NCBI GenBank assembly: GCA_964410645.1
Contig: CAYPHV010000002.1
Span: forward strand, 8,924 to 72,923
Direction: 5' to 3'
Source of the DNA: JALTBU01 sp964410645
GTDB lineage: Bacteria; Campylobacterota; Campylobacteria; Campylobacterales; Nautiliaceae
DNA: 64,000 nucleotides
Part shown: positions 23,474-32,715 of the stretch, piece after piece
Layout of the letters: the number at the start of each line of letters is the position of its first letter
How positions within the stretch are numbered: the first letter of the stretch is position 1
Translations under genes and position numbers: made by a program
Notes under the pieces: generated by a model
The model's database searches: none
The model's input: only the letters and a program-made list of their open reading frames with translations
Told to the model about the DNA's origin: nothing

Positions 23474-25179
23474 TGAGATGGAGCAGATTTTTTTTATATA
23501 CACTTAAAGAAACACCAAAAGATGCCGTGACTCCAAGTCATATATATTTGATTAGAGCCGGATTTATAAAACAGGTTGCGGCGGGGATTTATGATTTTAC
23601 GCCTATCGGAAAAATGGTTTTGGATAATATAAAAGCCATTATAAAAGAAGAAATGGACAGAGCCGGGGCACAGGAGGTAATGCTCAGTTTCGTAACTCCT
23701 TATGAATTATGGGAAGAGACAGGTAGGGCTAAAAAATACGGTGACGAACTGCTTAGGATTGAAGACAGAAAAGCACAAAGATTTGTTCTCTCTCCTACAA
23801 ACGAAGAAAGTGTAGTTGATTTGGTAAGAAGTTATGTAAAAAGTTATAAACAGCTTCCTGTTAATTTATATCAAATTAATCTTAAATTTCGAGATGAGGC
23901 GAGAGCCAGGTTTGGACTGCTAAGAGGCCGTGAATTTATAATGAAAGATGCATATTCTTTCCACTGCACAAATGAAGATTTGGACAGAGAATTTAAGCTG
24001 ATGCAGGAAACTTATGAAAAAATTTTCAGTAGGATGGGGCTTAATTTCAGAGTGGTTGAAGCAGACAGCGGTGCAATAGGCGGAAGCGGCAGCCGTGAAT
24101 TTATGGTTTTAGCAAATACAGGGGAAGATGATATAGCGGTTTGCAGTGAATGTAGTTATGCGGCAAATATTGAGGTTGCTAAAAGAAAACATATAAATAA
24201 AGTTAATCCTGTTAAAACTGAAATTATTGAAGAAATTCACACTCCAGGTATTAAAACAATCGATGAAGTCAGTAAATTTATCGGAATTAATAAAGATTTT
24301 ATAGTAAAAGCTGTTGTTAAAAAAGCTGTTTTTGGTGAAAACTCAGAAATTGTAGTTTTCTTTATAAGAGGAAGTGACGCTCTTGAAGTTACAAAAGCAA
24401 AAAATGCAATCGGTGCGATTGATTTGGTTGACGCGAGTGAAGAAGAAATTGAAAAAGTAGGGCTTATCCCCGGATTTATAGGACCGTTTAACTTACCAGA
24501 TAATATAAAATATATTATCGATGAAGATTTAAAAGAAGCTAAAAATTTTGTGTGCGGTGCTAATAAAAAAGATTATCATATAAAAGGGGCAGGCCTTGAT
24601 AATTTAGCAACATATAAAGATATAGCAAAAGTAAAGACAGGGGATTTATGTCCTAAATGTGGGGCACCTCTTAAAATAACAAAAGGGATAGAAGTAGGAC
24701 ATATATTTAAGCTAGGAAATGCTTACAGCAAGCGTATGAATGCTACTTTTCTTGATCAAAACGGGAAAACCAAGCCGTTTATTATGGGATGTTACGGAAT
24801 AGGGGTTAGCAGGCTTATATCGGCGGCAATAGAGCAAAACCATGATGAAAAAGGAATAATCTGGCCAAAAGAAATAGCGCCGTTTTTAGCAGATATTATT
24901 ATAAGCGATGTAAAAAAAGCCGAACAATTAAATTTTGCAGAAAAGTTATATAAAGATTTAACAAGTGCCGGGGTTAAAACAATGCTGGATGACAGGCGTG
25001 AAAGATTCGGAGTAAAAATGGCAGATTTTGAACTTATCGGATTTCCTGTTGGAATAATCGTGGGTAAAAAGTTAAAGAATGGAAAAGTAGAAATCAGAAA
25101 CAGAAAAACTAATGAAAAGTTTGAAGCGGATATAAATGAAGTATTAGAAAAAATATTAGAGATTGTGAATAAGAATTAA
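23473..25179 (+). CDS. proS: prolyl-tRNA synthetase
   Basis: A 568-residue class II synthetase of the bacterial type with an insertion (editing) domain (~225-385). Motif 2 FRDEARARFGLLRGREFIMKDAYSF and motif 3 GCYGIGVSRLISAAIEQ are complete. The C-terminal anticodon-binding domain holds LLDDRRERFGVKMADFELIGFP-like sequence. Length is normal for ProS with the INS domain. AAGGAGATATA precedes the ATG and the gene is coupled to the S4 gene through a TAATG overlap. Confidence 0.97.
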   Translation: MRWSRFFLYTLKETPKDAVTPSHIYLIRAGFIKQVAAGIYDFTPIGKMVLDNIKAIIKEEMDRAGAQEVMLSFVTPYELWEETGRAKKYGDELLRIEDRKAQRFVLSPTNEESVVDLVRSYVKSYKQLPVNLYQINLKFRDEARARFGLLRGREFIMKDAYSFHCTNEDLDREFKLMQETYEKIFSRMGLNFRVVEADSGAIGGSGSREFMVLANTGEDDIAVCSECSYAANIEVAKRKHINKVNPVKTEIIEEIHTPGIKTIDEVSKFIGINKDFIVKAVVKKAVFGENSEIVVFFIRGSDALEVTKAKNAIGAIDLVDASEEEIEKVGLIPGFIGPFNLPDNIKYIIDEDLKEAKNFVCGANKKDYHIKGAGLDNLATYKDIAKVKTGDLCPKCGAPLKITKGIEVGHIFKLGNAYSKRMNATFLDQNGKTKPFIMGCYGIGVSRLISAAIEQNHDEKGIIWPKEIAPFLADIIISDVKKAEQLNFAEKLYKDLTSAGVKTMLDDRRERFGVKMADFELIGFPVGIIVGKKLKNGKVEIRNRKTNEKFEADINEVLEKILEIVNKN

Positions 25180-25180
25180 A

Positions 25181-25609
25181 ATGGGGCTTATATATTTTTT
25201 GGCATATCTTTTTTTAGAGATTATATTTTCTTATAAATTTGCCAGTATTTTTACTCCTGTTGGATTGTTTTTGGAAATATTGCTAAGCGCCGGAGCAGGA
25301 ATTTTTATCATCCAAACGCTGAATTTTTCGTTTCGTGCCAATATTTACAGGCTGATGAGAAAAGAAATAACCCAGGAAGAGTTTTTATCAATCGGGCTTT
25401 TTAAACTTATAGGGGCATTATTACTTATAATTCCGGGAATATTTAGTGATATTTTGGGAATATTGTTTTTATTTGAGCCGTTTGCCAGATTTGTTGCAAA
25501 AAAATTTTTGCCGAAAAATAATATCTATACAAGTACAAAAAGTCATGAAAATGACAACGATATAATAGATGTTGAAATAATAGAAGATAAAGATAAAAAA
25601 ACTCTTTAA
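25181..25609 (+). CDS. fxsA: FxsA-family membrane protein
   Basis: A 142-residue protein with three to four hydrophobic segments (~2-20, 24-46, 75-100) and an acidic C-terminal tail (~120-142). The order matches FxsA, including GxGxFxxQ-like GAGIFIIQ and a GALLLIIPGIFSDILGILFL helix with the conserved PG-(F/I)-xxD. FxsA overexpression modulates phage F exclusion in E. coli; its normal role is unclear. It follows proS after one base and has no good ribosome site, so translation probably re-initiates. Confidence 0.82.
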   Translation: MGLIYFLAYLFLEIIFSYKFASIFTPVGLFLEILLSAGAGIFIIQTLNFSFRANIYRLMRKEITQEEFLSIGLFKLIGALLLIIPGIFSDILGILFLFEPFARFVAKKFLPKNNIYTSTKSHENDNDIIDVEIIEDKDKKTL

Positions 25610-25664
25610 TTCTTTTTATGTGTAAAATATAGACATTTAATAAAGAATTAATATAAGTTTTAGT

Positions 25665-25670
25665 TATAAT
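25665..25670 (+). promoter_or_regulatory. -10 element of the cooM operon
   Basis: TATAAT in TTTTAGTTATAATATTC, placing the start near 25677 and a ~62-nt leader before the GTG of cooM. No CooA-type TGTCA-N6-TGACA site and no FNR-like palindrome was seen in the 55 bp upstream. CO- or FNR-type control of this operon is therefore not supported by sequence. Confidence 0.5.
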
Positions 25671-25738
25671 ATTCTTTTTTAAAAAAATAATTTGTTTTAA
25701 TTCGTTGATGAATGATTAATTATTTATAAGGAGTTAAA

Positions 25739-28700
25739 GTGGAAACTCTACTTTTTTTATTTTTAGCTGTAATTTTTTTTGGTAAAGTTTATGCCTTTTA
25801 TATAAAAGAAGACATTAAAAAATCTTTTTTTATTGCCAGTTTTGTGGAATTTCTGTATTTATCAATTGGTTTTTTGGGGGCAAATGCTCTAAATACAGCT
25901 ATTTTGCATATTGAATATCAAATTATTTTTAGAATATTGGCGATTTTATTATTGCTTGAATTTATTAAATTTAAAGGTTCAGATAAATTAAGCGATTTAA
26001 AAGGTGTTGCTTTTAATATTTGGGGTGTGATTTTTGGGTTTGCTATTTTAGGAAGTTTAGGCGTTTCATTAATTAATTCAAAACAGCTTATGTTAAATAC
26101 ACTGACTTCCAACGGTCTGTTTGAACTGGGTTATATGATGGTTTTAATAAACATTATGCAGGCTATCTATTTGATTAGTGTTTTTGAAACTATTGTATTC
26201 AAGAAATCCTCAACAGTAATTTCAAAAGTAAATAATATTATTCCGATTTCACTGTTTACTTTTTTGGGACTTCTGGTATTTATTTATCCTAAAATATATG
26301 TTTATTTTGCGGGTTTGCATCATATAAGAATATTTACATTGGGATTTGAATATGATTGTTCAGGTATTAGAGAAATTTTTGCTTTAATTTTTTCTTTTAT
26401 TATGCTGGCTGTTTTTATTTATTCATTAGATTATATTAAGACTTATAAAAAATTTTATTATACGTTTTTAATAATTTTAACTGTTGCTTTGGTTCAGATA
26501 TCTATGAGTGATACTTTTGAACATTTTTATTTTTATTGGGAATTAATGACAATTACTTCGTATCTTTTAATTATGCATTCGCGTAAGGATAAAGCAATAA
26601 GCGCAGCAAAATTATATTTTGTAATGTGTATCGGCGGTGCGTATTTGCTTCAGCTTGCTTTTTCACATTATTATGCAATGGGAATCGAAACTTTCAGCGG
26701 TGTAAAAAGCATATCTTTAACTATCGCTATTTTAATGCTACTCGGATTTGGAGTTAAAGCAGGTATTGTTCCATTGCATGCTTGGTTGCCGGCTGCTCAC
26801 CCGGAAGCGCCAAGCAGTATTTCAGCACCTCTTTCAGGTATTTTGACGAAAGCGGGTATTTTTGGAATTATTGTTGTTGTTTATATGTTTCATTTTCAAA
26901 ATCAGGTATTTTCTTATTTATTGATAGGCATAGGTCTTGTTACATTATTTTACGGTGAAACAAGAACATTGTATGAAAAAGATATAAAAAGATTGCTGGC
27001 ATATTCCACTATAGGACAAATAGGGGAAATTGTAACGATTCTAGGAGTTATGAACTCACTGGCGTTAACCGCTGCGCTTTACCATATAATTAATCACGCA
27101 GTTGTAAAAGATTTATTGTTTTTAAGTGCCGGAATACTTATTTTGAGTGCAAAAAGCAGAAATCTTGATGACTTAAAAGGTATTGGCAAAGAGCTTCCAT
27201 GGGTTGCTTTTCCATTGGGGGTCGGAATGTTTGCTTTAAGTGCTTTTCCGCCTTTTGGTAATTTTAATTCTAAGTTCTTGATGATTATTGCGGCAACACA
27301 TGCAAATAATTATGTTGTTGCTTTTGGACTGGTTATCGGGGCAATTATCGGATTTTTAGGAATGCTCAGAGCTTTTAAGTATATCTTTCTGTACAATCCT
27401 ACTAAAAAATTTGAATATGTCGGGGGATTAAAATTATATGTTGTATATTTTTTAGCATTTGTATCATTTTTATTGGGAATTTTTGGAAACAGTGTTATCA
27501 AATTTATTAATAAATTAATATATGAAAGTTTTTCATTGAACGTTCCGGATATTTCTTTTAATTTATCGATTCCTTTAAGTGTTTCCATTATGGTTATAGG
27601 CAGTATCGTTGTATTTTTTTATGGGAAAAATGCAAAAATATCAGGTTTAAGTGCTGCGGGATTTTCTTTTGTCGCTTTATTAAATACATTGGCACAAAAA
27701 TTTTCATTTGGTATGTTTTTTGCCGATTTGGCTCTTTTTATGGCGATATTAAATTTTTTATATGCTGCAAAATATATGGATCATTATCATAAACCGAATA
27801 GATTTTTTGCAAATTTTATGATAATGATAGTAGGTATTTTGGGCGTTGTTCTTTCAAATTCCATTTATTCTGCGTTTTTTTACTGGGAAATAATGGGCGG
27901 ATGGGCACTGTATATTGCCCTTGTGCATGAAGAAGATGCTTATTCGATTCAAGAAGCCAGTAAATATTTTGTTTATAATTTTGCAGGAGCTGGCATATTA
28001 ATGATAGGATTTTCTATTATTATGAGATTTGGAAGTACTTTTGAAGTATTTAAAGTAATTCCGCTTAAACCGACAGAAATTTTTGCTGTTATTTTATTAA
28101 CGCTTGGATTCTTGGCAAAAGCGGCACAATTTCCTATAAGAATTGATTATCAAATGCATCCAAAGCCTGCTCCTACCCCTATAAGCGGTTATATTTCATC
28201 TGTAATGTTAAAAACAGGTCCGTTTATGCTTATAAAAATGTTTTATTTAATTATATTTTCTGCTGCTGTATTCAGATTAGCGGCAATAGAACCGATAGCT
28301 CATTTTGCTGCTGTAATAGGTGCCGTGACTATTATTATGGGAGCGTCTTTCGGTCTTCTTACAAATAGTATGAAAAGACTTTTGATTTTTTTAACCGTAG
28401 GTGAAATAGGATATATTATTGCGGGTGTTTCTCTTTTGACAAATGATGGGCTTGCAGGAGGTATGCTTCATTTGATTAATCATATGTTTTTTAAAGATTT
28501 GTTGTTTTTAAGTGCAGGGGCTATTTTTTATAAAACAGGTATTGATTCATTGGATGGATTAGGTGGACTTGCCAAAAAAATGCCTATTACTTTCGCTACA
28601 TTTTTGGTTGCTATATTTTCAACTGCCGGTGTGCCATTATTCAGTGGTTTTGTTTCAAAATGGATGATTTATCATGCTTTAATGGAAAAAGGATATGTAT

Positions 28701-29221
28701 TTCTCGCTTTGATGGCACTTTTAGGAAGTATTATGATTTTATTGGTATTTGTTAAATTCCTGCATTCTGCATATTTTGGAAAAGTGGATAAAAAATTTGC
28801 TGATATTAAAGAAGTAAGTCCGTTTATGTATGTGCCGATGGTCATTTTGGCTTTATTAAATATGATAATAGGGCTTTTCCCTTCCGTAGCTATTGTTCCT
28901 ATTAATAGTGTTTTAAGCGAATTTGGATTGAAAACAATTCGTCATACGCTGACTTCTGTTAGTATAGGCGTTGATACGCTGGATATGAAATCATTGGCAA
29001 TTTATCTAATCATTGCATTTGCAATAGGATATTTTTTAATTGCATATTTTTCCAAAGATAGAAAAACGCATATTTTTCTTTCAGGTGTGAGGGATTTAAG
29101 CGGAAAAGAATTACATTTAAATGCAAGAAACTTTTATGGACCGTTGGTTTCTATGATAGCTTCGACAGTGAGAATAATCAAAAGAATATTTGGTTTAAAA
29201 GGAGGATATGTTGAGCGCTAA
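25739..29221 (+). CDS. cooM: CooM-type hydrogenase membrane subunit, fusion of two antiporter-like modules
   Basis: An 1160-residue membrane protein. Two proton-conducting (NuoL/M/N, Mrp-type) modules are joined. Module 1 (~200-545) has the helix-5 Glu in FYWELMTITSYL (~265) and helix-7 Lys in KAGIVPLHAWLPAAHPEAPS (~339). Module 2 (~640-1020) has FYWEIMGGWALYI (~715) and LAKAAQFPI (~790). Both keep the Glu/Lys pair needed for ion translocation. The fused layout and gene order K-L-X-U-H match the cooMKLXUH hydrogenase of Rhodospirillum rubrum. Start is GTG after TAAGGAGTTAAA. It should couple H2/ferredoxin chemistry to an ion gradient. Confidence 0.88.
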   Translation: METLLFLFLAVIFFGKVYAFYIKEDIKKSFFIASFVEFLYLSIGFLGANALNTAILHIEYQIIFRILAILLLLEFIKFKGSDKLSDLKGVAFNIWGVIFGFAILGSLGVSLINSKQLMLNTLTSNGLFELGYMMVLINIMQAIYLISVFETIVFKKSSTVISKVNNIIPISLFTFLGLLVFIYPKIYVYFAGLHHIRIFTLGFEYDCSGIREIFALIFSFIMLAVFIYSLDYIKTYKKFYYTFLIILTVALVQISMSDTFEHFYFYWELMTITSYLLIMHSRKDKAISAAKLYFVMCIGGAYLLQLAFSHYYAMGIETFSGVKSISLTIAILMLLGFGVKAGIVPLHAWLPAAHPEAPSSISAPLSGILTKAGIFGIIVVVYMFHFQNQVFSYLLIGIGLVTLFYGETRTLYEKDIKRLLAYSTIGQIGEIVTILGVMNSLALTAALYHIINHAVVKDLLFLSAGILILSAKSRNLDDLKGIGKELPWVAFPLGVGMFALSAFPPFGNFNSKFLMIIAATHANNYVVAFGLVIGAIIGFLGMLRAFKYIFLYNPTKKFEYVGGLKLYVVYFLAFVSFLLGIFGNSVIKFINKLIYESFSLNVPDISFNLSIPLSVSIMVIGSIVVFFYGKNAKISGLSAAGFSFVALLNTLAQKFSFGMFFADLALFMAILNFLYAAKYMDHYHKPNRFFANFMIMIVGILGVVLSNSIYSAFFYWEIMGGWALYIALVHEEDAYSIQEASKYFVYNFAGAGILMIGFSIIMRFGSTFEVFKVIPLKPTEIFAVILLTLGFLAKAAQFPIRIDYQMHPKPAPTPISGYISSVMLKTGPFMLIKMFYLIIFSAAVFRLAAIEPIAHFAAVIGAVTIIMGASFGLLTNSMKRLLIFLTVGEIGYIIAGVSLLTNDGLAGGMLHLINHMFFKDLLFLSAGAIFYKTGIDSLDGLGGLAKKMPITFATFLVAIFSTAGVPLFSGFVSKWMIYHALMEKGYVFLALMALLGSIMILLVFVKFLHSAYFGKVDKKFADIKEVSPFMYVPMVILALLNMIIGLFPSVAIVPINSVLSEFGLKTIRHTLTSVSIGVDTLDMKSLAIYLIIAFAIGYFLIAYFSKDRKTHIFLSGVRDLSGKELHLNARNFYGPLVSMIASTVRIIKRIFGLKGGYVER

Positions 29222-30170
29222 TTTTTTAAGTTTTTTATTATTTCCCGGAGGAATATTCGCAATTTGTTTTGGACTGATACTGGTTTCTATTGAAAGAATA
29301 ATGGTTGCCAGATTACAAGGCAGAATCGGACCTGTTTTTTATCAGAATATTATAGATGTAATAAAGCTTTTTAATAAAGAAACATTAATTCCAAATGATG
29401 CAAAGGAATTTATTTTTAAATTTGCTCCTCTTTTTGGATTTGCAGGCATGCTTGTGCTTATGTATTTTTTACCAATTCCCGGTGTTTATGAAGGAGTGAA
29501 GGGTGATTATGATTTAATAATTTTGATTTATTTTATGGCGCTTCCGGCAATTTCGTATATTATCGGGGGTGGTGCCAGTGCATCTCCCTATGCCGCTATA
29601 AGCGTTAGCAGAGAACTTAAATTAATGCTGGCATATGAAGGCGCTTTTATTATTGTTGCTTTAAGTATTTCTTTATATGTCGGACATGGAGTGGGAGTTT
29701 TTTCTCTTAAAAAAATTATAGATTATCAATTGGCAAACGGCGCTTTTTTGTTCAACTGGAAAATGTGGCCTGCTTTTATTGCATTTTTATTTATTCTTTT
29801 AGCCGCTTTGGAAAAACCTCCTTTTGAAATTGCCCATCATAACGACGCTGATATTATGGACGGATATTTAATAGAATACAGCGGAGCGCCTCTTGCGATA
29901 TTTGAAATAACAAACGCTTTGAAACTTTTGGTACTAAGTATAGTGTTTCAAATATTTTTTTGGCCTACTGTTCTTGGAGGGGATATTTTTATAAATTTTT
30001 TGTGGTTTGTCGCTAAAACGTTTATTTTATTGGGATTTATAGGATTGTCACATTCTATTTTCGGTTCATACAGGCCTGATCAAGGCTTTAAAGTATTGTT
30101 AAAAGTTCCTGTAATACTGGCTTTAGTAAGCTTATCTTTAGTGATTTTGTATGTTAAAGGATTAATATGA
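29208..30170 (+). CDS. cooK: CooK-type hydrogenase membrane subunit (NuoH/HyfC-like)
   Basis: A 320-residue NuoH-family protein with about eight transmembrane helices, anchoring the hydrogenase to the ion-pumping arm. Typical segments are RLQGRIGPVFYQNIIDVIKLFNKE near the N-terminus and LAALEKPPFEIAHHNDADIMDGYLIEYSGAP in the middle, the quinone-chamber/E-channel region of complex I. It overlaps cooM by 14 bp. AAGGAGG lies only 3 nt before this ATG but 6 nt before a TTG at 29211, so the true start may be one codon later. Confidence 0.9.
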   Translation: MLSANFLSFLLFPGGIFAICFGLILVSIERIMVARLQGRIGPVFYQNIIDVIKLFNKETLIPNDAKEFIFKFAPLFGFAGMLVLMYFLPIPGVYEGVKGDYDLIILIYFMALPAISYIIGGGASASPYAAISVSRELKLMLAYEGAFIIVALSISLYVGHGVGVFSLKKIIDYQLANGAFLFNWKMWPAFIAFLFILLAALEKPPFEIAHHNDADIMDGYLIEYSGAPLAIFEITNALKLLVLSIVFQIFFWPTVLGGDIFINFLWFVAKTFILLGFIGLSHSIFGSYRPDQGFKVLLKVPVILALVSLSLVILYVKGLI

Positions 30171-30595
30171 GCATTATAACGAGGAGTCCTTTTTTATTCA
30201 GAATAAATACCGGAAGTTGTAACGGCTGTGATGTTGAACTTGCTACTACTGCGATGATTCCAAGATATGATGTGGAAAGATTTGGATGCAGATATACAGG
30301 AAGCCCTAAACATGCTGATATATTACTCGTTACCGGGCCTGTTACAGCAAAAAGTAAACCGTATTTAATTGAAGTGCTGGATGAACTTCCAAATCCGTTT
30401 GTTGTTGTAGCAGTGGGGACCTGTCCTATTAGCTGCGGAATTTTTAGGGATTCTTATTCGATAGTTGGTCCTCTTGACAAGTATATAAATGTTGATGTAA
30501 ATGTTCCGGGATGTCCTCCGAGACCTCAGGCAATTGTTGACGGAGTGGTAAAAGCTTTGGAAATTTGGAAACAGAAAATAAGGAATTTAAAATGA
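30167..30595 (+). CDS. cooL: CooL-type [NiFe]-hydrogenase small subunit
   Basis: A 142-residue NuoB-like subunit that binds the proximal [4Fe-4S] cluster. Ligands are visible in GSCNGCDVEL, GTCPISCG and VPGCPPRPQAI. It is the minimal small subunit of group 4 hydrogenases, lacking the C-terminal Fe-S extension of uptake hydrogenases and any Tat signal, so the complex faces the cytoplasm. It overlaps cooK by four bases (ATGA) and cooX by four bases. Confidence 0.92.
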   Translation: MSIITRSPFLFRINTGSCNGCDVELATTAMIPRYDVERFGCRYTGSPKHADILLVTGPVTAKSKPYLIEVLDELPNPFVVVAVGTCPISCGIFRDSYSIVGPLDKYINVDVNVPGCPPRPQAIVDGVVKALEIWKQKIRNLK

Positions 30596-31092
30596 GTTTT
30601 TTAAAAATTGCTATAAAAAATTTTTTAAAAGGACCTGTAACCGACCCTTATCCTTTTGGAAAAACATTTATTCCTGAAAAATTAAGAGGAAAATTAAAAG
30701 TTGATGCTTCAATATGTACTGCATGCGGTACATGTCAGGAAGTCTGCCCTTCATCAGCTATTAAAATTACAAAAAATAAAAATGCTTTTATTCATACAAC
30801 ATGGTACAACACATGTTGTTTTTGCGGAAATTGTGAATATTTCTGCCCTACAGGAGCTATAAAGCTTACGAATGATTTTCATACAGTAAATACAAAAGAA
30901 GAAAAATATAAATTTGTAAATATAGCGGTTATTGCACAAAAAGAATGTTCTATTTGCGGGAAAAAATTTGTTCCGGCCACTGCTCCGTTAATTCAAAAAT
31001 CTTTTCCACGGGTAAATAAAGAAATAGCTAAATTAATAGCAGTATGTCCAGAATGTAGAAAAAAACTTGCTTTTGAAAGGCTATACCAATGA
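30592..31092 (+). CDS. cooX: CooX-type 2x[4Fe-4S] ferredoxin subunit
   Basis: A 166-residue NuoI-like polyferredoxin subunit linking the electron donor to the small subunit. Two cluster motifs are present: CTACGTCQEVCPSSAI (~43-58) and CCFCGNCEYFCPTGAI (~80-95). A further four cysteines at the C-terminus (CSICGKKF and CPECRKKL) could form a zinc or rubredoxin-like site. The frame extends nine codons upstream, but ATG 30592 follows AAGGAATTTAA and overlaps the cooL stop as ATGA. Length is close to the ~169 residues of CooX. Confidence 0.88.
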   Translation: MSFLKIAIKNFLKGPVTDPYPFGKTFIPEKLRGKLKVDASICTACGTCQEVCPSSAIKITKNKNAFIHTTWYNTCCFCGNCEYFCPTGAIKLTNDFHTVNTKEEKYKFVNIAVIAQKECSICGKKFVPATAPLIQKSFPRVNKEIAKLIAVCPECRKKLAFERLYQ

Positions 31093-31604
31093 AAAATACA
31101 TTAAAAAGAAAAATTATTGCGGGAATAAAAGAAAGATTAAACAGCGGTGATTACAATATAAAAAATGAGCTTGATCAATATGAAAATATTCAAATATGGG
31201 TTAAACTTTTTAGTAGGGAAGATGTCTTGCATATTGCGCAGCTTGTAAAAGATTTTGGAGGCAGATGCGTTATTATAAGCGCGTATAAAAAAGAAGATCA
31301 TAATGTTTTGGTATATCACTTGGATATAGATGGTATTTTATTAAATGTTGAAGCGGAACTTTTTGATAATACAGTGGATTCAATTACACCTATTTTAAAA
31401 TCTGCTGATTGGGCTGAAAGAGAATTTAAAGAAATGTTTGGTATTAAACTTATAGGTCATCCGAATCCGAAAAGATTGTTTTTGGATGAGAGTATAGCCG
31501 AAGGCGTGTTAAGAAATTATATGCCTTTGTCTCAAGCAATGAACGGGGCGGCTACGTGTACATTGTGGGAAAAAATAGAAAGTGAAAGGCATAATGATGA
31601 GTAA
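31089..31604 (+). CDS. cooU: CooU-type hydrogenase subunit (NuoC-like)
   Basis: A 171-residue homologue of the 30-kDa complex I subunit. The conserved element is ADWAEREFKEMFGIKLIGHPNPKRLFLDE (~118-146), in which the ERE-x3-MFG-(x)n-HP-(x)n-R-L pattern is diagnostic. It packs against the large subunit and carries no metal. It overlaps cooX by four bases and cooH by eight. Length agrees with CooU. Confidence 0.9.
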   Translation: MKNTLKRKIIAGIKERLNSGDYNIKNELDQYENIQIWVKLFSREDVLHIAQLVKDFGGRCVIISAYKKEDHNVLVYHLDIDGILLNVEAELFDNTVDSITPILKSADWAEREFKEMFGIKLIGHPNPKRLFLDESIAEGVLRNYMPLSQAMNGAATCTLWEKIESERHNDE

Positions 31605-32682
31605 AGTGACAAAAATTCCAATAGGACCTTTTCATATTGGGTTGGAAGAACCGGTATATTTTAAAATAGATTTAAACGGTGAAGTGGTAAAAAATGTTGA
31701 AATAATAAACGGATTTGTTCATAGAGGGATTGAATATTTGGTAATGCAAAAAAATTTTTTTCAAAATTTAATTTTAACAGAAAGAGTCTGCTCTTTATGT
31801 TCAAACAATCATCCATTTACTTACGTAATGGCTGTTGAAAAAATAGCCGGAATCAAACCTTCGCGTAGGGCGTTATATTTGAGGGTTATTGCGGATGAAG
31901 TGAAAAGAATTGCTTCTCATATGTTCAATTTAAGTATGCTTGCCCATTTGGTGGGATTCCATTCTTTAATGACACAAACAATGGAAGCCAGAGAAATTAT
32001 ACAAGATGTTAAAGAAACTCTTTGGGGCAATAGAATGGATATGAGTGCAAATACACTAAGCGGTGTTAAATATGATTTAAATAATGAACAAATAGATTAT
32101 ATTTTAAGTAAATTGAAAGAGCTTGAACTACAGGTAGATGAAGTAACAGATATATATTTTAATTCCAAAATTGTAAAAGCAAGAACCAAAGGAGTCGGGG
32201 TTTTACCGTATGAAGATGCATTGAATTTAGGCGTTACAGGTCCTACTGCCAGGGGAAGCGGAGTTATGAACGACGTAAGAGTCAAAGCACCGTATGCTGT
32301 TTATAATGAAATAAAGCCCAAAATTATTATAGAAAAAGACGGAGATGTTTATTCAAGAACCAAAGTCAGATGGAGAGAGGTCAAAGATTCAATCAGAATG
32401 ATAAAAGAAGCCGTAAGAAATTTACCCGAAGGTGAACTTGTTATTCAGAAAAGGCCGCATATTCCGGCAGGCGAAGCCGTAAGCAGAACCGAAGCGCCAA
32501 GGGGTGAACTTATATATTATTTAAAAGCGAACGGTTCCCAAAAACCAGAAAGAATGAGATGGAGAGTTCCGACTTATATGAACTGGGAAGCTTTGAGAGT
32601 GATGATACCGGGTAATAAACTTACAGATGTTGCTGTAATTTTTAATAGTATAGACCCGTGTATTTCATGTACAGAAAGATAA
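31597..32682 (+). CDS. cooH: CooH-type [NiFe]-hydrogenase large subunit
   Basis: A 361-residue catalytic subunit, NuoD-like. The Ni-Fe ligand motifs are ERVCSLCSNNH (L1, ~60-70) and DPCISCTER (L2) at the very end. The protein stops three residues after the last cysteine, so there is no C-terminal peptide for a maturation protease to remove, as reported for CooH of R. rubrum. The frame also has GTG 31582 and ATG 31594. ATG 31597 is preferred for its spacing to AAAGG and for matching CooH length. Confidence 0.92.
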   Translation: MSKVTKIPIGPFHIGLEEPVYFKIDLNGEVVKNVEIINGFVHRGIEYLVMQKNFFQNLILTERVCSLCSNNHPFTYVMAVEKIAGIKPSRRALYLRVIADEVKRIASHMFNLSMLAHLVGFHSLMTQTMEAREIIQDVKETLWGNRMDMSANTLSGVKYDLNNEQIDYILSKLKELELQVDEVTDIYFNSKIVKARTKGVGVLPYEDALNLGVTGPTARGSGVMNDVRVKAPYAVYNEIKPKIIIEKDGDVYSRTKVRWREVKDSIRMIKEAVRNLPEGELVIQKRPHIPAGEAVSRTEAPRGELIYYLKANGSQKPERMRWRVPTYMNWEALRVMIPGNKLTDVAVIFNSIDPCISCTER

Positions 32683-32715
32683 AATTTTAATAAAAAAGTG
32701 TAAAAAGGAGAGTTA

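Noticed and set aside
25610..25738. CooA- or FNR-type operator before cooM
   Set aside because: Searched for TGTCA-N6-TGACA and TTGA-N6-TCAA patterns and found none; only a plain TATAAT is supported.
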